This document shows, in pieces, positions 1-11,341 of a stretch of 64,000 nt of DNA; position 1 is the stretch's first letter; each line of letters begins with the position of its first letter. The translations under genes were made by a program, and so were the position numbers. Source of the DNA: Siphonodentalium dalli (Eukaryota > Mollusca > Scaphopoda > Gadilida > Siphonodentaliidae); NCBI GenBank assembly GCA_032622095.1, contig CP136066.1, positions 102,387,319-102,451,318 on the forward strand, given 5' to 3'. A model generated the notes under the pieces. The model was not told the origin of the DNA. It saw nothing but the letters and a program-made list of their open reading frames with translations, and ran no database searches.

Positions 1-892
1 ATACTGGCAGGTATACTAGTAATAACTGCTTCTGGTGAGAGGTAAGTTGTGATATGATATGGGGTGAAGGGGTTTTGGTTGTGGGCAGGGTGGGGGCCTG
101 GGTCATGTGTGGGGGGAGGGGGGGTGATAACTCTGAGGATGTTAAAATGGTGAAGAGTTTTTCAAATTTAATAACATGATTTTAATAATAAAAAAATTTG
201 TGTGTTAAATTGAGCAAGGAGTTAAATCTGAATTTTTTTTAGTTATGTCCCTGGCTCCGACCACATTTGACCCAGTGACCTCATTTGAGATTTAAATCAA
301 TGATTTTTTTCAAAAAAATCATTGATTTAAATCAAATTTTTTCAAATGATGATAAAAAGTCAAGAAATGTAATATCTAACAGGTTTTCTGTATTTAAACT
401 AAAACATGAGTATGATTAAACAATATACAAATTGGATAATAGATATGAAACTGTACAGTAATTATCAACCATATAGAAATTACAGTGCGCATGGTACCGT
501 ACTTACCGTTCCAGCAATGGCCTGTTCCGCTTAAAACATTGTTCGTATTGTTTGTAACTATACACTCAGAGTTTCAGATTCAGCATGCCTCACTATACAC
601 TGTTTAATTTTCTTTCCCCCTTTTCTCATTGCCGTACATGTAAATGCTAACTGAGTATAGCTCTATCATATACTCTGCCATATAACTACTCTAGCTGTCT
701 AGTGCCTATACTTGATATATAGTGTGATTACCGTATGTCCTCAAGTCACTGAGAGCAAACGTGATTGATAAAATATTCAGTTTTCATCAAAATTTGACTA
801 AATTTATTAGTAAATGTTTAAGCACAGGTCTACCTTTCCAGATATCACAACATTGGAACCCACATGGACCCAAGTGTAATAGTGTATGCATA
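1..892. other. No gene recognised; fragment of family A and a perfect hairpin
   Basis: The first 130 bases are rich in G and T. About 235-290 is the reverse complement of family A sequence (tcaaatgaggtcactgggtc, also seen near 63415 and 63725). The stretch 334-892 shows nothing I recognise. Confidence 0.5.
289..333. repeat. Perfect 22-bp inverted repeat with one-base loop
   Basis: Arms 289-310 and 312-333 (GATTTAAATCAATG followed by a T run, and its reverse complement) are separated by a single C. It lies at the inner edge of the family A fragment and may come from its AT-rich tail. Confidence 0.85.
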
Positions 893-900
893 AAGCACAT

Positions 901-2131
901 TAGTGCTGAAACGGATATCCGGATAACCGGTTGGCAACTGGCTACCGTCAGCAACCGGTTGAACTACGATCAACCGGTTAACCGCTATGTATAAATACAC
1001 ACATGCAATGCCACTGATAAAAACTATCGTGTTCAGGTCCTTCAGATCAAAAGTCTTCCATGAATGGTAGATTACATAGTCTGGCATTGGCGGCTAAACA
1101 TCAAAGATGCATGACGTCATCTTTGATATTCCGATGTCCGGTAAAACACGTGCACTGACGCCACCTGGTCATCGGCAAAGATCAATACAATCGGTTTCAC
1201 TGCAGTACGGCGTGATCATTTGACTTCTACTCTCCGACTCACCACTTGCAGACGGTATCATGGATACCCAAGAAATGAGTAAATCAGATGCCTGGGCACA
1301 TTTCAAAGAGAAATTGGCAGAATGCAAACTCTGAGAACCAACCCTATTTACATACGCTCGGTCTATACTTCTAACATTACTGAGTTTGAGTAATCTCAGT
1401 CGATGAAGTTCAAATGAACTCGAATCACTTAAGTGGTGTTCCCGTGCAGTCGGACTTATTTGCATCCTACTAATGACTATCAATTCTCAGCATTTGATTG
1501 TCTTATAACAGAAAACACTGTTTTCAGCTGTTTTTTTTATTTTCATTTGTTAACTACATAAAGTTCACAATCTTCATAATTGTGTTTATCGATGTCAGTC
1601 ATGATCCTATCAATCTCAAATTGCCAAAGAACACGCAGCAGTTAGAATACCTGAGTCACATGACCTAATAATCGGCCAGTCCCGCAAACGCTATAATGGC
1701 AATAAAAAAAACACTGCTGATATTTGCATGTGCGAACATGTATATATAGGTCACACAATATTCTTCCCAAGACGAGAACGATAACAAGTCAGGTAGCAGT
1801 CGCAACTGCAGTACAAACAGGTCAAGCATGACACGTCTATTTATAAAAACTGAGTTTTAGTTCACTGTGTCATCTGCCAAGTTGTCAACACGTGGCTTTG
1901 TGACGTTCGTGTTTGGTGATTTACATTCGTTTAATAGAAGCTATGTCTGTGTAAACATTACGCGAGTTTGCCATACAGTTAATATATCAAATTATACTGA
2001 TATATTGGTACATATTATGGTGTAAATAATCAGTGTAAAGTCATAGGTTGAAAATAGCGGATAACCGGTTATGATCCGGTTACACATCGCGGTTAACCGG
2101 CTACAAAAATGGGTCAACCGTTTCAGCACTA
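901..2131. mobile_element. Non-autonomous hAT-like DNA transposon, 1.23 kb
   Basis: The element starts TAGTGCTGAAACGG and ends with its reverse complement CCGTTTCAGCACTA. It is flanked by a perfect 8-bp duplication AAGCACAT (893-900 and 2132-2139). Subterminal regions repeat AACCGGTT several times at both ends. TIR shape and 8-bp duplication fit the hAT superfamily. Inside, from 1260 on the plus strand, MDTQEMSKSDAWAHFKEKLA then ECKL before a stop slightly resembles the start of a BED zinc finger of hAT transposases. That resemblance is weak, and no intact transposase is present. Confidence 0.88.
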
Positions 2132-2340
2132 AAGCACATGGTCGCTATATCTATACTGCCATGATATATGTGTGTTTCATTGGTATACAAAAAATAATTA
2201 AAAAAATCACAGAATTATGATTAATCCAGCCTTGGATATAATAAGCAACACCTTTCAGAACCTTCATTTATCAGAGAAATTGTACAATTACATATTTTCA
2301 TAACATTTATTAAAAAAATCAAATAAATCGATTTAAATAA

Positions 2341-2455
2341 AAAAAATCTTTTTAAAGACTTGTTGACGGATGGCTCGACGGACGGATGGACGGACGACGA
2401 ACGAGAAGTGATGACTATAGCTCCACCGGAGACTTCGTCTCAGTTGAGCTAAAAA
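2341..2455 (-). mobile_element. Family A element, head region (mollusc-type repeat)
   Basis: The reverse complement reads TAGCTCAACTGAGACGAAGT then CTCCGGTGGAGCTATAGTCA and a run of GTCCGTCC units, the same as 63222-63320. With the piece at 235-290 it forms one copy in minus orientation into which the hAT-like element at 901-2131 was inserted. Confidence 0.75.
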
Positions 2456-2640
2456 TGTAGGAATAAAAGCTCAGACAAAGTTGAGTCTACACCCCTACAG
2501 ACATACGAAGACAGATGCCCCGGTAAACAGAGGAGGAGGGACAAGCTGATTCCTATATACCCCCATAACTCAATACGGGGGGGGGGGGGGGGGGGGGGGG
2601 GGGGGTACAATAATCCAACTGGAATTATCATCAGAAACCA
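2456..2640 (-). repeat. Family B fragment with a 29-bp G run
   Basis: Contains ATGTAGGAATAAAAGCTC and acaagctgattcctatatac, as in the tandem family B element at 7440-8095, whose end has TATACCCCCCC and GGGGGGTATA. The G run at 2577-2605 probably grew from that GGGGGG end; its length is likely unstable and hard to sequence. Confidence 0.65.
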
Positions 2641-2931
2641 AAATGTTATGAAATCGGACAAATTCTTAAGCCGAAAAGAGCCATAACTTATGTTATTCAA
2701 ATTTGAAATCCAAGATGGCTGCTGGTGGCCATGTTTTTCAAAGAATATCGGAAAAAAATGATGGCTCCCATCCAGAGGTCACCCCGAAGATCCATATGAA
2801 GTTTGATGATGATCGTATGAGGATTGTGGGGCCTGTAGGGTGTGCCAGAGGAGTTGTAGACAAACACACACGGACCATGGATGCCAACCCATGGCAATAG
2901 CTCAAACTTGACTTTTGTCAAGTTGAGCTAA
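2641..2931 (+). repeat. Family C unit (AAGATGGCTGC), single copy
   Basis: Carries aaatccaagatggctgctgg and gatgatcgtatgaggattgt, the same unit that is tandem at 24470-25738. It ends with the inverted pair TAGCTCAAACTTGA / TCAAGTTGAGCTA at about 2884-2931. Open frames on both strands here are repeat-derived. Confidence 0.8.
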
Positions 2932-2993
2932 TAAATGACCATTGGCCAATTTGGCCACTGAAACTGTGAACCCTGTATAAGAAATTGAATAAA

Positions 2994-3213
2994 CAGTAAT
3001 GCCCTAAGTAATCGACTCCTTAACCACTGCAGAATTATGGGTAACTTTTCAGGATTTAGTCGGAAATATGGCTTGTTGCCATTCATCGGAAAGCTCTCAG
3101 TGAGAGGGGAGAGCTTTCCGATGAATGGCAACAAGCCATATTTCCGACTAATTCCTGAAAAGTTACCCATAATTCTGCTGTGGTTAAGGAGTCAATTACT
3201 TAGGGCATTACTG
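2994..3213. mobile_element. M1 foldback MITE, full length, beside the AKT exon
   Basis: A nearly perfect palindrome that begins CAGTAATGCCCTAAGTAATC and ends with the reverse complement. The family has TA duplications at other copies (14117, 18738, 26189), which fits a Tc1/mariner-like origin. On the gene's strand it starts 19 bp after the donor of the AKT exon (boundary 3232). Other copies: 10585, 14117, 18738, 20608, 26189, 54628. Confidence 0.9.
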
Positions 3214-3232
3214 TAAATTGCATAAGATTTAC

Positions 3233-3355
3233 CTTTGACTGTAAAATCATTCAGGGGATCAGTAACGCCGCCCTCAGGTTTGGCTCGGAAGCCTAAGAAG
3301 GAGCCATCTTCTCGTAATACGAAGTATCTCTTTCTCCAGTTCTTTATGTGTTCAC
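3233..3355 (-). CDS. AKT: AKT/PKB serine-threonine kinase, one internal exon of the PH domain (partial gene)
   Basis: Read on the minus strand, this 123-bp exon has an acceptor (tctttctag) just above 3355 and a donor (AAAG then gtaaat) just below 3233. It starts with two bases and ends with one base of split codons. The 40 whole codons read EHIKNWRKRYFVLREDGSFL, then GFRAKPEGGVTDPLNDFTVK. This matches the stretch of the AKT PH domain that in human AKT1 reads GEYIKTWRPRYF...APLNNFSV. The residues equivalent to human E17, W22, R23, R25, L52 and N53 are kept, and the exon borders fall where I recall vertebrate AKT exons starting and ending. The PH domain binds PIP3/PI(3,4)P2 and brings the kinase to the plasma membrane downstream of PI3K. 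The exon with the start codon (expected at higher coordinates) and the exons for the rest of the PH domain and kinase (left of the window) were not found. Family is near certain; orthology to a particular AKT copy is inferred. Confidence 0.9.
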
Positions 3356-4146
3356 CTAGAAAGAATAAGATAGACATGCTGATCTAAAACATTTAAAGAT
3401 ACATGATCCGAATTAACACTACTAAATTACTATTTCTTTGGTTTCACAACCCACCAATCAAACCTCAGAGTTATCAGATACCGATTTTTAAAATCTGTTA
3501 TTTTTCACGACCTAGAATATTTGGCAGCCTGGCAAATATTCGCTGAGCCGACCAACATACTCTTAATTCCAAATTGCTTGAACAAAATGTTGATATATAA
3601 CACGTTTTGGAAAATTTTATACTGGAGATGACAGTGGTTAGCATTATTTTATTGGTAATTAATCGATTCTGACAACTAAAGCATCTTTCATAGAAAGGTT
3701 GTTGTTGGAATATGATGATACAGATACCATTGAATCATATTGTGTACCTTTAAAATATATATGGAGTCATATCCAGAGTGACCACAATTTCTCAAGTGAC
3801 ATAAATTAGGTACCTGATTCCAGGAATTTTACTCCTCTTTTTGGGAAAGGATCCTAGGTCCTTTGCATTGGGAAAATTTAAAACATAGAAACTTACATGT
3901 ACATGCATGATTGGAAATTTATATAAGTGACAAAGAATATATTCTATTGTGAAAATCACTAAAATGTTTTAATGGATTTCTCAAAGTGTTTATTCCTAGT
4001 TTATGTAAATGGAGCACGAAGACTTGCACATCTCCATAACAAAATTGGGGGGAGGGGATCTTATATGGTATCACATTTGGAATGGGCCCATATTCAGCCC
4101 CAAGAAATTCCTTAATTCATTAGATGTATATGAAGACAGTGTTAAA
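3356..4146. other. AKT intron; part of it repeated at 20.8-21.1 kb
   Basis: No exon seen. About 3465-3725 resembles 20770-21125 in the same orientation (shared pieces: ggcagcctggcaa / ggcggcctggcaa, aaatgttgata, taatcgattctg, ttgttgttggaat). Each copy has an M1 element to its left. The remainder is unassigned. Confidence 0.6.
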
Positions 4147-4618
4147 GCTGACTAGAGGGTGAATTTAGTGATGCTATCCCAGATAGCTGGGCTAGCATCA
4201 CCAAATTCACCCTCTGGGGACCTCATTCTGCTTAGGCCTCATCTTCTCTGGAAAGTTTCTTAATTATCAAATTTATATAGAAAATTCTTCACATAGATTA
4301 TATTTCTTTTTTTTTATACTTTAGTTTCTCTATATTCCCAAATTGGCAGACGACACATTGCATAATCGAGGGTGTACAATATTCACCATTTGGGAACTTC
4401 AATCTGAGTTTATGTCTCCCATAGATGAGGACATGCAGAATGAGGTCCCATAGGGTGAATTTGGGAACTTCAATCTGAGTCTCTGTCTCCCATAAATGAG
4501 GACATGCAGAATGAGGTCCCCACAGTGTGAATTTGGTGATGCTAGCCCACTATATGCAGGATAGTCACTAAATCCCCCCTCTGGGAACCTCATTCTGCAA
4601 ATGACAGGCACAATACAC
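4147..4618. mobile_element. R1 repeat copy
   Basis: Contains the R1 hallmarks: GGTGAATTTAGTGATGCTA with its reverse complement, GGGGACCTCATTCTGC, and a right end CTGCAAATGACAGGCACA. The R1 family has inverted ends CTGTCATTTGCAGAATGAGG and nine copies in the window. Internally it holds the segment with ccaaattggcagacgacaca. Confidence 0.8.
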
Positions 4619-4952
4619 TCAGCACTGGACCACTACTGAAGTTTTGTTCAATAAGTCTTCAATTAGATATGGTAAAAGGTAATCAGAGTTATAACAAGTT
4701 CAGCCAGTTAAAACCATATCGCCAAAATTCAGGGATATTCAAGAGTCAAGACCCCCTTTGATAATTCAAGTACCGGTACATGTACTATCCAGGATTTGAA
4801 CGGTCATCTGTCAAATTCAAGGACAGTCCAGGTTTTCAAGGCCCTGCAGGAATGTGGGTTAGACATAAAAAAAATTTAAAAAATTTGGGTAACATGCAAC
4901 ATATACAATAGGGAAGGTTGGGATATTTTTTTTAATTTAAAAAATATATATT
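4619..4952. other. Nothing recognised
   Basis: AT-rich sequence without an exon or repeat that I can name. Confidence 0.5.
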
Positions 4953-5479
4953 TTAAAGATACGGGCGGCGTTGCCGGTGGGTATGCTGTTAAAATATTCA
5001 GCTCCGTCAAAAACCGCCATAAACAGAAAGAATGGTAAAATATAGACAGACTTTGTTCTTATACCAATCAGAAATATAGCATAAACAGTATGTTATTGTC
5101 AAATGTTTTTCCTTTGTTATGTAAACAAAAGTGAAAAACATTACAGAACCTGGCTTTTGTTTTGAGATCCGGATATGGTAAACATAAAGAGCGTTATTTG
5201 TTACTGTTTTCCTGATATGGAAATAATAAAGAGCGTTTATATCATTTGTGTGATTAACCAATAGAATTGCGCTGTGTTATGTAAACAGAATCAAAACTTC
5301 TGTAACACGAGCAGGTTCTTGTTTACGTACACCATCGTACGTCTTGATGACAATATACTATTTACGCGCTGATTATGTTTGGCATATGAACAAAACTATA
5401 TATATTTTAAAATTCCTTCGTTGATGGCGATTTGAACAAATATGAATATTTCTGCAATGAAAGCTGCCCGTGCCTTTAA
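4953..5479. mobile_element. P3 foldback element bounded by TTAA
   Basis: TTAA then AGATACGGGCGGCG at the left, and GCTGCCCGTGCCT then TTAA at the right. A related copy in reverse lies at 37822-38300 (shared: accgccataaacagaaagaa, atagacagactttgttctta). TTAA ends suggest a piggyBac-like origin. No coding capacity. Confidence 0.75.
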
Positions 5480-6655
5480 GCTAGTGGGTGAGTGGCACTG
5501 AGAGAAACATGAAATCAACACTACATGTATGGATTATTTATTTTAGTGAAAATATTGATGATCAAAATCAATCTACTGGTTCTTCTGTGTGATGATCATC
5601 GATTAAATACTTTTATGATTTCTCACATCAATCTATTGTGAAGGTGTTAAGTCCCTTGCCTATAACGGTCATGAGACATCACATGAGACATATGGGAAAT
5701 TATAGGGAAAGCTTTTTGTATGCTTCGAGAGGCCCTTGGGATCTTCAGAAGGCAACATCAATGTTCACCTGATTTAGATTTAATTTCCAATCTTCTTGTA
5801 TTTATATACACATCTATCCTGATATTTATCAAGATGATGGAAGCAGAGTACAATGTAGTTATCTGTTAGAGGTAGAAGTCACATATGGAAACATGAAGAT
5901 CAATCTGACGAGTAATGTAGAAAGTCTTGATAGATGAATGTAGATGTTTTGGTACATTACATATATTTATCAAGTCGAGACTACATGTAGCATTATATAC
6001 AGTATTTAACTGTCAAATTACTGTATAGCACATTGACAACCGCCACTAATGCCTAAAAACAGCTTGTGTTTGGGACATATCCCAAAATACCCTAAAAAAT
6101 CCCTCAGACCTTAAACTTAAAATAAAATTGAATAAAATGATGGTTTATATGCCCGATTACACCTACGGTAACCATATATAGTCACAAGCCAATGACGTTC
6201 TCATCTGTGTCAGTGATTTATTTGCATGTTGAGTCCTTCAGGTGCCAATGTACCCAACTTGTGGATCCACATGTCCTCCTTAACCAAACTCATCTGCATA
6301 GTTATGACACAAAACACTCTTGGTAAGTTAACTGTTACATATAGGTATGAATGCACGCCCATCAATTAGAAGAAACTAAAGCTAACACTAACTCTATAAA
6401 ATTATATGGACCGTATATGTCATGACTTTTGACTGTACATGTACATGTATACCACTATAATCAAAGTAATTGACTTGAAAAACGGGGTGATACCCCTTTA
6501 ATGACCACGGTATTACCGGTAGTATACGGTATCCACAGCGGTATCGAAACTGTCACTGCAGTGGAGTTAGGGTACCATTTAGTTATGATACCGCGGTCTA
6601 TTAGTGGGTCGTCATAACAAAAGTTGAAGACAATAATAAGTCCATGAGGATCTTG
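5480..6655. other. No gene or clear repeat
   Basis: Ordinary AT-rich DNA. A patch near 6505-6600 with accggtagtatacggtatcc and taccgcggtc resembles the end of the hAT-like fragment at 62728, but no borders can be set. Confidence 0.4.
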
Positions 6656-6840
6656 TTAAAGATACAGTAAGCGTTGGCGGTGGGTAATGCTGTTAAAATA
6701 GTCACACCCGTTATAAGCGCCATATCTAGACAGAAATAATATTATATTATAAACAAATCTTGTTCTTATACCAATCACAAATATAGTGTAAATTGCAGCA
6801 TGGTATTGTCATGTTATGTAAACAAACAGTACATAAAGAG
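6656..6840 (+). mobile_element. P3 element, left part only
   Basis: TTAAAGATACAGTAAGCGTT followed by ggcggtgggtaatgctgtta matches the left side of 4953-5479. Similarity fades after about 6840 and no right end is seen. Confidence 0.6.
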
Positions 6841-7309
6841 TATGCGATATAAAGCAAAACACTCAACAACGAAGAGACCCCCACTAGTGGAACTTTTGTT
6901 AGAAATGCCACCAAGTTGTTTACAACATCCCGGTATAGCTATCGCTAATCTGCACCTCTCCAGATTTCTGAGTTGCATGGTTCACCATGAATCACTCTCC
7001 TAAACATTTGCCACGGTGTTGAGTGTTTTGCTTATCGCTCACTATTTATGTGCAGTATATAAACAAATGTATTGTCCAAGAAACACCAGTGTTACATGTG
7101 CTGACATCCGCGAAAGGGCAATGGACTGCGACTGGACATAATCATGAAACTATAATGCAAACTCTAAATTACATCAGACGCAGTGCCGGCGAGACCTCCA
7201 AACAGGAAAACACGGAACAATGCGGCAATTGCCCCATCAATTATGCTCCATAAATAAAGAATTTAGTTGTTTGTACCCATAAACGGGAAAGAATAGGCCA
7301 ATTTGAAAC
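6841..7309. other. Nothing recognised
   Basis: The two small open frames here (from 6800 and 7023) show no similarity that I know and no splice context that would make them exons. Confidence 0.4.
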
Positions 7310-8095
7310 TAGAGGTGTGACTGTCCCAATGGGACTACGGATACCCCCCTGTTTTTAAAATACTAAGATGTTTCACATGTCAGTAAACATTTAGTTAAAA
7401 TAATAAAATAACAGTTCCCATTGCAGGTGTACAACCATAACCCTAATCTTAAACCTATTGACCGAAAAATGTAGGAATAAAAGCTTGGACAAAATTATGT
7501 ATGTTGCGAAAACATTTCTAAGTCGAAAAAGGGGAATAACTCCACACAAAAAATATCGGACAGACGTCATAATCGCAGGTGCACAGGTTCCCATGGTACT
7601 AAATATCAGTGCAAAGATTAAAAAACATTGACCGAAAAATGTAGGAATAAAAGCTCGGACAAAATTATGCATGTTGCAAAAAAAGTTTCTAAGTTGAAAA
7701 AGGGGGATAACTCCACCAAAAAATGTCGGACAGACGTCATAATCGCAGGTGCACAAGTTCCCATGGTACTAAATAGCTGTGCCACGTTTAAAAAAATTGA
7801 CGGAAAAATGTAGGAATTACATGTTGCGAAAATTTTCTAAGTCGAAAAAGGGGGGATAACTCCACCAAAAAAAGTCTGACAGACGTCATAATCGCAGGTG
7901 CACAGGTTCCCATGGTGGTTGATGTCTGTACCAAGTTTCACGGAAATTTATCAAAAAACAACTGAGAAAAACTCCAGACAAATTTGTGTACACGGACGGA
8001 CGACAGACGGACGACGGATGGACCACGGACGACAGACGACGGACAAGCTGACTCCAGTATACCCCCCCTAACTTCGTTACGGGGGGTATAAATAT
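7310..8095 (+). repeat. Family B element with ~180-bp tandem units and CGGACGGA tail
   Basis: Three to four units each hold gaccgaaaaatgtaggaata, agtcgaaaaaggggataact and cagacgtcataatcgcaggt. Then come a run of ACGGACGGACGACAG and a terminal hairpin (TATACCCCCCCTAACTTCGT ... ACGGGGGGTATA, about 8059-8089). The left end near 7345 also has ATACCCCCC. The 121-codon open frame on the minus strand at 7391-7756 is only repeat sequence. Confidence 0.8.
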
Positions 8096-8195
8096 ACGAA
8101 TCACAGAGCCGATTTGGTATCAATCCAGAATCTGATCACCCGATGTCGACACCGAATTGAATGCCTTAATTAGCTGCAGGATATGCTGATGGAAT

Positions 8196-8300
8196 CAAAT
8201 TTGAAATCAAACATGGCTGCCATCTAGAGGTCAGCCCAAAGACCCATATGAAGCTTGGTGACGATCAGATGAAGGATATGGCCTCTGGGTTCCCTAGTAG
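8196..8300 (+). repeat. Family C fragment
   Basis: Contains catggctgccatctagaggt and gaagcttggtgacgatcaga, as in the array at 24470-25738. Confidence 0.65.
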
Positions 8301-8329
8301 AAATGAATGATTCCCGCAACCTTCGCACA

Positions 8330-8460
8330 ATGATGATTTTAGGTTGCGAAGTATTTTCATGATTGCGAGGATGATTCCCATGGTTGCAAACATGATTTCC
8401 AAAGTTGCAGACATGATTTCGACGTTGTGGACATGATTCCCATGGTTACAAGAAGAAAAT
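8330..8460. repeat. Degenerate ~25-bp tandem repeat (CATGATTCCCATGGTTGCA)
   Basis: About five imperfect repeats of the form (A/G)TGATTcCcatgGTTGcaga follow each other: atgattcccatggttgcaaa, catgatttccaaagttgcag, catgatttcgacgttgtgga, catgattcccatggttacaa. No coding sense is seen. Confidence 0.6.
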
Positions 8461-8567
8461 AAGATGTTCCTATGATTTTCACTTGTTTTACTTCAATCTT
8501 CCTTCTATTTATGGTGGTTCTCCTGTGAAATCACAAATTAAATTATTAGAAATAACTCTTGTTTCGA

Positions 8568-8678
8568 TTAAGGTTATGGGTTATAACTGAAAAGTTTGCA
8601 GACAAATTTACTGTTATGCGCCATGCATGGTTGTGGAATTTGTCTTCAAACTTTTCGGTTATAACGGCATTACCTTAA
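8568..8678. mobile_element. P5 short foldback element bounded by TTAA, 111 bp
   Basis: TTAAGGTTATGGGTTATAAC then TGAAAAGTTTGCAGACAAAT is mirrored by AATTTGTCTTCAAACTTTTC then GGTTATAACGGCATTACCTT and AA. The arms are about 42 bp at roughly 85% identity. Confidence 0.7.
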
Positions 8679-10410
8679 GGACTATAGATATGTAGCTCCC
8701 ATCTAGAGGTGATCCTCAATATGCTTGGGAAAGAACAATTCCGTCTACAAATGTCCATGTAGATCCTTGAATTCTGGTATAGCAAATTGTCTTCTGTATA
8801 CATATCAGTGTATCAGACATAAATAGATAATGAGAGGCCGATCACGATCGGCTTAACCCATACTTCGGCGATAGCGATTAGCTATAACTGATAATTTATC
8901 AAAGTTATGAAAACAGGAATCCATATATCAGTACCCAACTCGAATTCAAAAGCTCAAATAATTGGTCTTAAGAAGGACTTAAAGTATGTGGGGTAGGTGG
9001 AGGTAGTTTTAAATCTCATCCCTATTCCCATCATCCAAGGAAATCTCCATGTGAGATCCAATGGTTTAGTGATTTCCCAGGAATGTTTAAGTTGAAGTTA
9101 ACTCATTGGAAGCAAAAGTGTTAAATCCCAATCTCTGCCACTTTTGACCTGCCAGATATTCAAATCTCATTCACTTCTAAAGAAAAAGTTTAATTTGTTG
9201 ACAAGCCAGACTGCATAGAACAACATATGGGATTCCATCTCATATTTAAATTGAACTATTAATGATCCCTCACCCCATTTTCCCCAGTTGTTATCTGTTT
9301 ATGAAACATGTCAGACAGTGTAATGAGGAATGCTTATATTGTTACACACATGCAAGGGTAAGTAATTCATGACAGGGGTGTATGTTTAAAAAAAATACAT
9401 GTAGTTTAGACAATACAAAAGTGTTATCTATATAATGTTATACAGCCATAATATGATGGGAATGCAGGCCCCTATGACACCTACATCGAAACAGATTACC
9501 ATAGTTCATATAAAAGAAAGTAAGTAGCCTTCAATCAAATGGTTTCACATATTACAATGTTATACAAATCCATAACCTTCAATGTTAATCTTCTAAGTGC
9601 TCAGTGGCCTCTAATATTCAATCAACTATGGCAATATGATCTAATGGGAAAATAAGGTTTCTGGCAATAATCTACACCAATTATTAACAACATAGATCTG
9701 CCATCATGGACTGGAGAAAAAGATTTTTGAAATACTTATTTGATTTAGTGTTTAATATGACCCTTTTATTGCTCCTGCTCTATAGATCATTTTTGTTCCA
9801 AAAAAAAGCGCATTGATTTCTGTTCTCAGAAAATTCATGAAAACCCCAATGTTAATCTTCTGACCCCCTGGTTGGCCCCTAAAATTCCATCAAACATGAC
9901 CCTTTGAACTACAATAGGTCCTCTAATATACCAGTAGCAATGCTTCATACTATTGAACTAATTAAAGTATTAAGGAAACAGCTTATAATCTATGATGGTT
10001 AAAATTAGCTTAATTTCAATAAATCAGATTTGTGTCTCGGAGATAATGTTTCTATTATATCTTACAGTGTCACTGTCATGTGAAGCCTATTATCATCAGG
10101 AAACCTCAATTCTGAATGAGTCTAATTTGAATAAAAGTTCACAGAATCGAGGTGGCTTTTTGGGATGTTGGCTTTTTTTAAGAACAAAGAATTCAAATTC
10201 TGTCAAAATTTTACTCAAATTAGACGATGACCTGCATGTTCTCAAAAGTGAGCCACTCACCAAGTATCAAGAGATTCTTTATAACAATTCTCAATTTATC
10301 ATTGAGACAACTCAAATGTTATTTCTAAATGGAATAAAATAGAACTTGGCCTGCGTCTTCTCAAATGAGAACCACATGTCCAATATGCTTAAGTTACTAC
10401 GCCGAAAAAC
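8679..10410. other. No gene or clear repeat
   Basis: AT-rich sequence. The 116-codon frame at 9992-10342 has no similarity that I recognise, no splice sites in frame, and ends inside repeat-like sequence. I leave it out. Confidence 0.4.
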
Positions 10411-10670
10411 ACGAAAACAGAGCTTTCTAAGGCGGAAATGGGGCAAAACTCTGTTAAAGAAGATCGAATCAAACTCATATTCGAACTTGATCTGTATTGT
10501 GGGCAGAGAAACTCACATACCAAATTTGGTTCCAATCGGATGAAAAATGTTAGAGTTAAAGCAGCATGCATGAATTCGAAAAAGGGCAACAAGCCATATT
10601 TCCGACTAAATCCTGAAAAATTACCCATAATCTGCTGTGGTTAAGGAGTCAATTATTTAGGGCATTACTG
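10411..10670 (+). repeat. Family D fragment followed by the right half of an M1 element
   Basis: About 10460-10545 (attcgaacttgatctgtatt, ggcagagaaactcacatacc) matches family D units at 17250-17790. From 10585 to 10670 the right arm of M1 follows (ttccgactaaatcctgaaaa to AGGGCATTACTG). Confidence 0.7.
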
Positions 10671-10866
10671 GAAGTTTGTCCAGTTGTACTTATTTCCATT
10701 GTTTGCTATCAGGCTTCACATGGCTTATAAGAGGGCCCTTCAAATGCCGCACATGGGGCTGTTTATGGGGATGAGGCCTGCTTACTAGTATAATATACAT
10801 GTATAACAATGCCAATGTGCCAAGATGAATGGAATAAATAACATTGGACCACTAGTGTATAATAAT

Positions 10867-11341
10867 GAATGCTGGACGTTCAGGCACTTGGGTTTGAGGT
10901 TCGGCACCTGGATGTTTTGGCACCCAATTTTCGACACGTCTGGCTTTTCGGCACCTGGTATTTTCGGACAGACAAAATTTCTTTCTTTCTTTATTTCAAT
11001 AAAATGTGTAAAACATGTAAACTGGTAGGAAATAAATACAAACACTGCGAAAACAATCATTAGTCAAATGAAATACGCTATACATTTCCTCCTCCTTTGA
11101 ACCATGGAAAGAAAGAAGATATTACTATACATCTAAAATTGATCGGCTGTACAGTATGTACATGTTATACATGTACTAATCATTTCAAAATTAATAAATA
11201 AATCATGTGCTGAAATGTCTTCGAAGAAGTGACGAAACGTCCAAGTGCTTGAGCTGAAACAACCAATTGCCGAAATCCAGGTGTCGAAACATCCTGAAAA
11301 CTAGGTGCCGAAACATCCAGGTGCCGAAATGTCCTGCACCC
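10867..11341. mobile_element. DNA element with iterated CACCTGGATGTTTCGG subterminal repeats
   Basis: Both ends carry several near-copies of a ~20-bp motif in inverted orientation. On the left: GGCACTTGGG, GGCACCTGGATGTTTTGGCA, CACGTCTGGCTTTTCGGCAC. On the right the reverse complement: GCCGAAATCCAGGTGTCGAA, GGTGCCGAAACATCCAGGTG. Flanks ATAATAAT (10859-10866) and ATAATAAG (11342-11349) look like an 8-bp duplication with one change. The middle is non-coding. Confidence 0.75.

Noticed and set aside
2577-2605. G run as a telomere-like or regulatory feature
   Set aside because: It sits where the GGGGGG end of family B is expected, so simple slippage explains it.
7391-7756. Minus-strand frame of 121 codons with an internal peptide repeat
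   Set aside because: It is family B tandem DNA read through; no domain and no splice context.
9992-10342. Plus-strand frame of 116 codons with a hydrophobic start resembling a signal peptide
   Set aside because: Composition is that of AT-rich random DNA. No homology recognised, no conserved motif, and it runs into repeat sequence.
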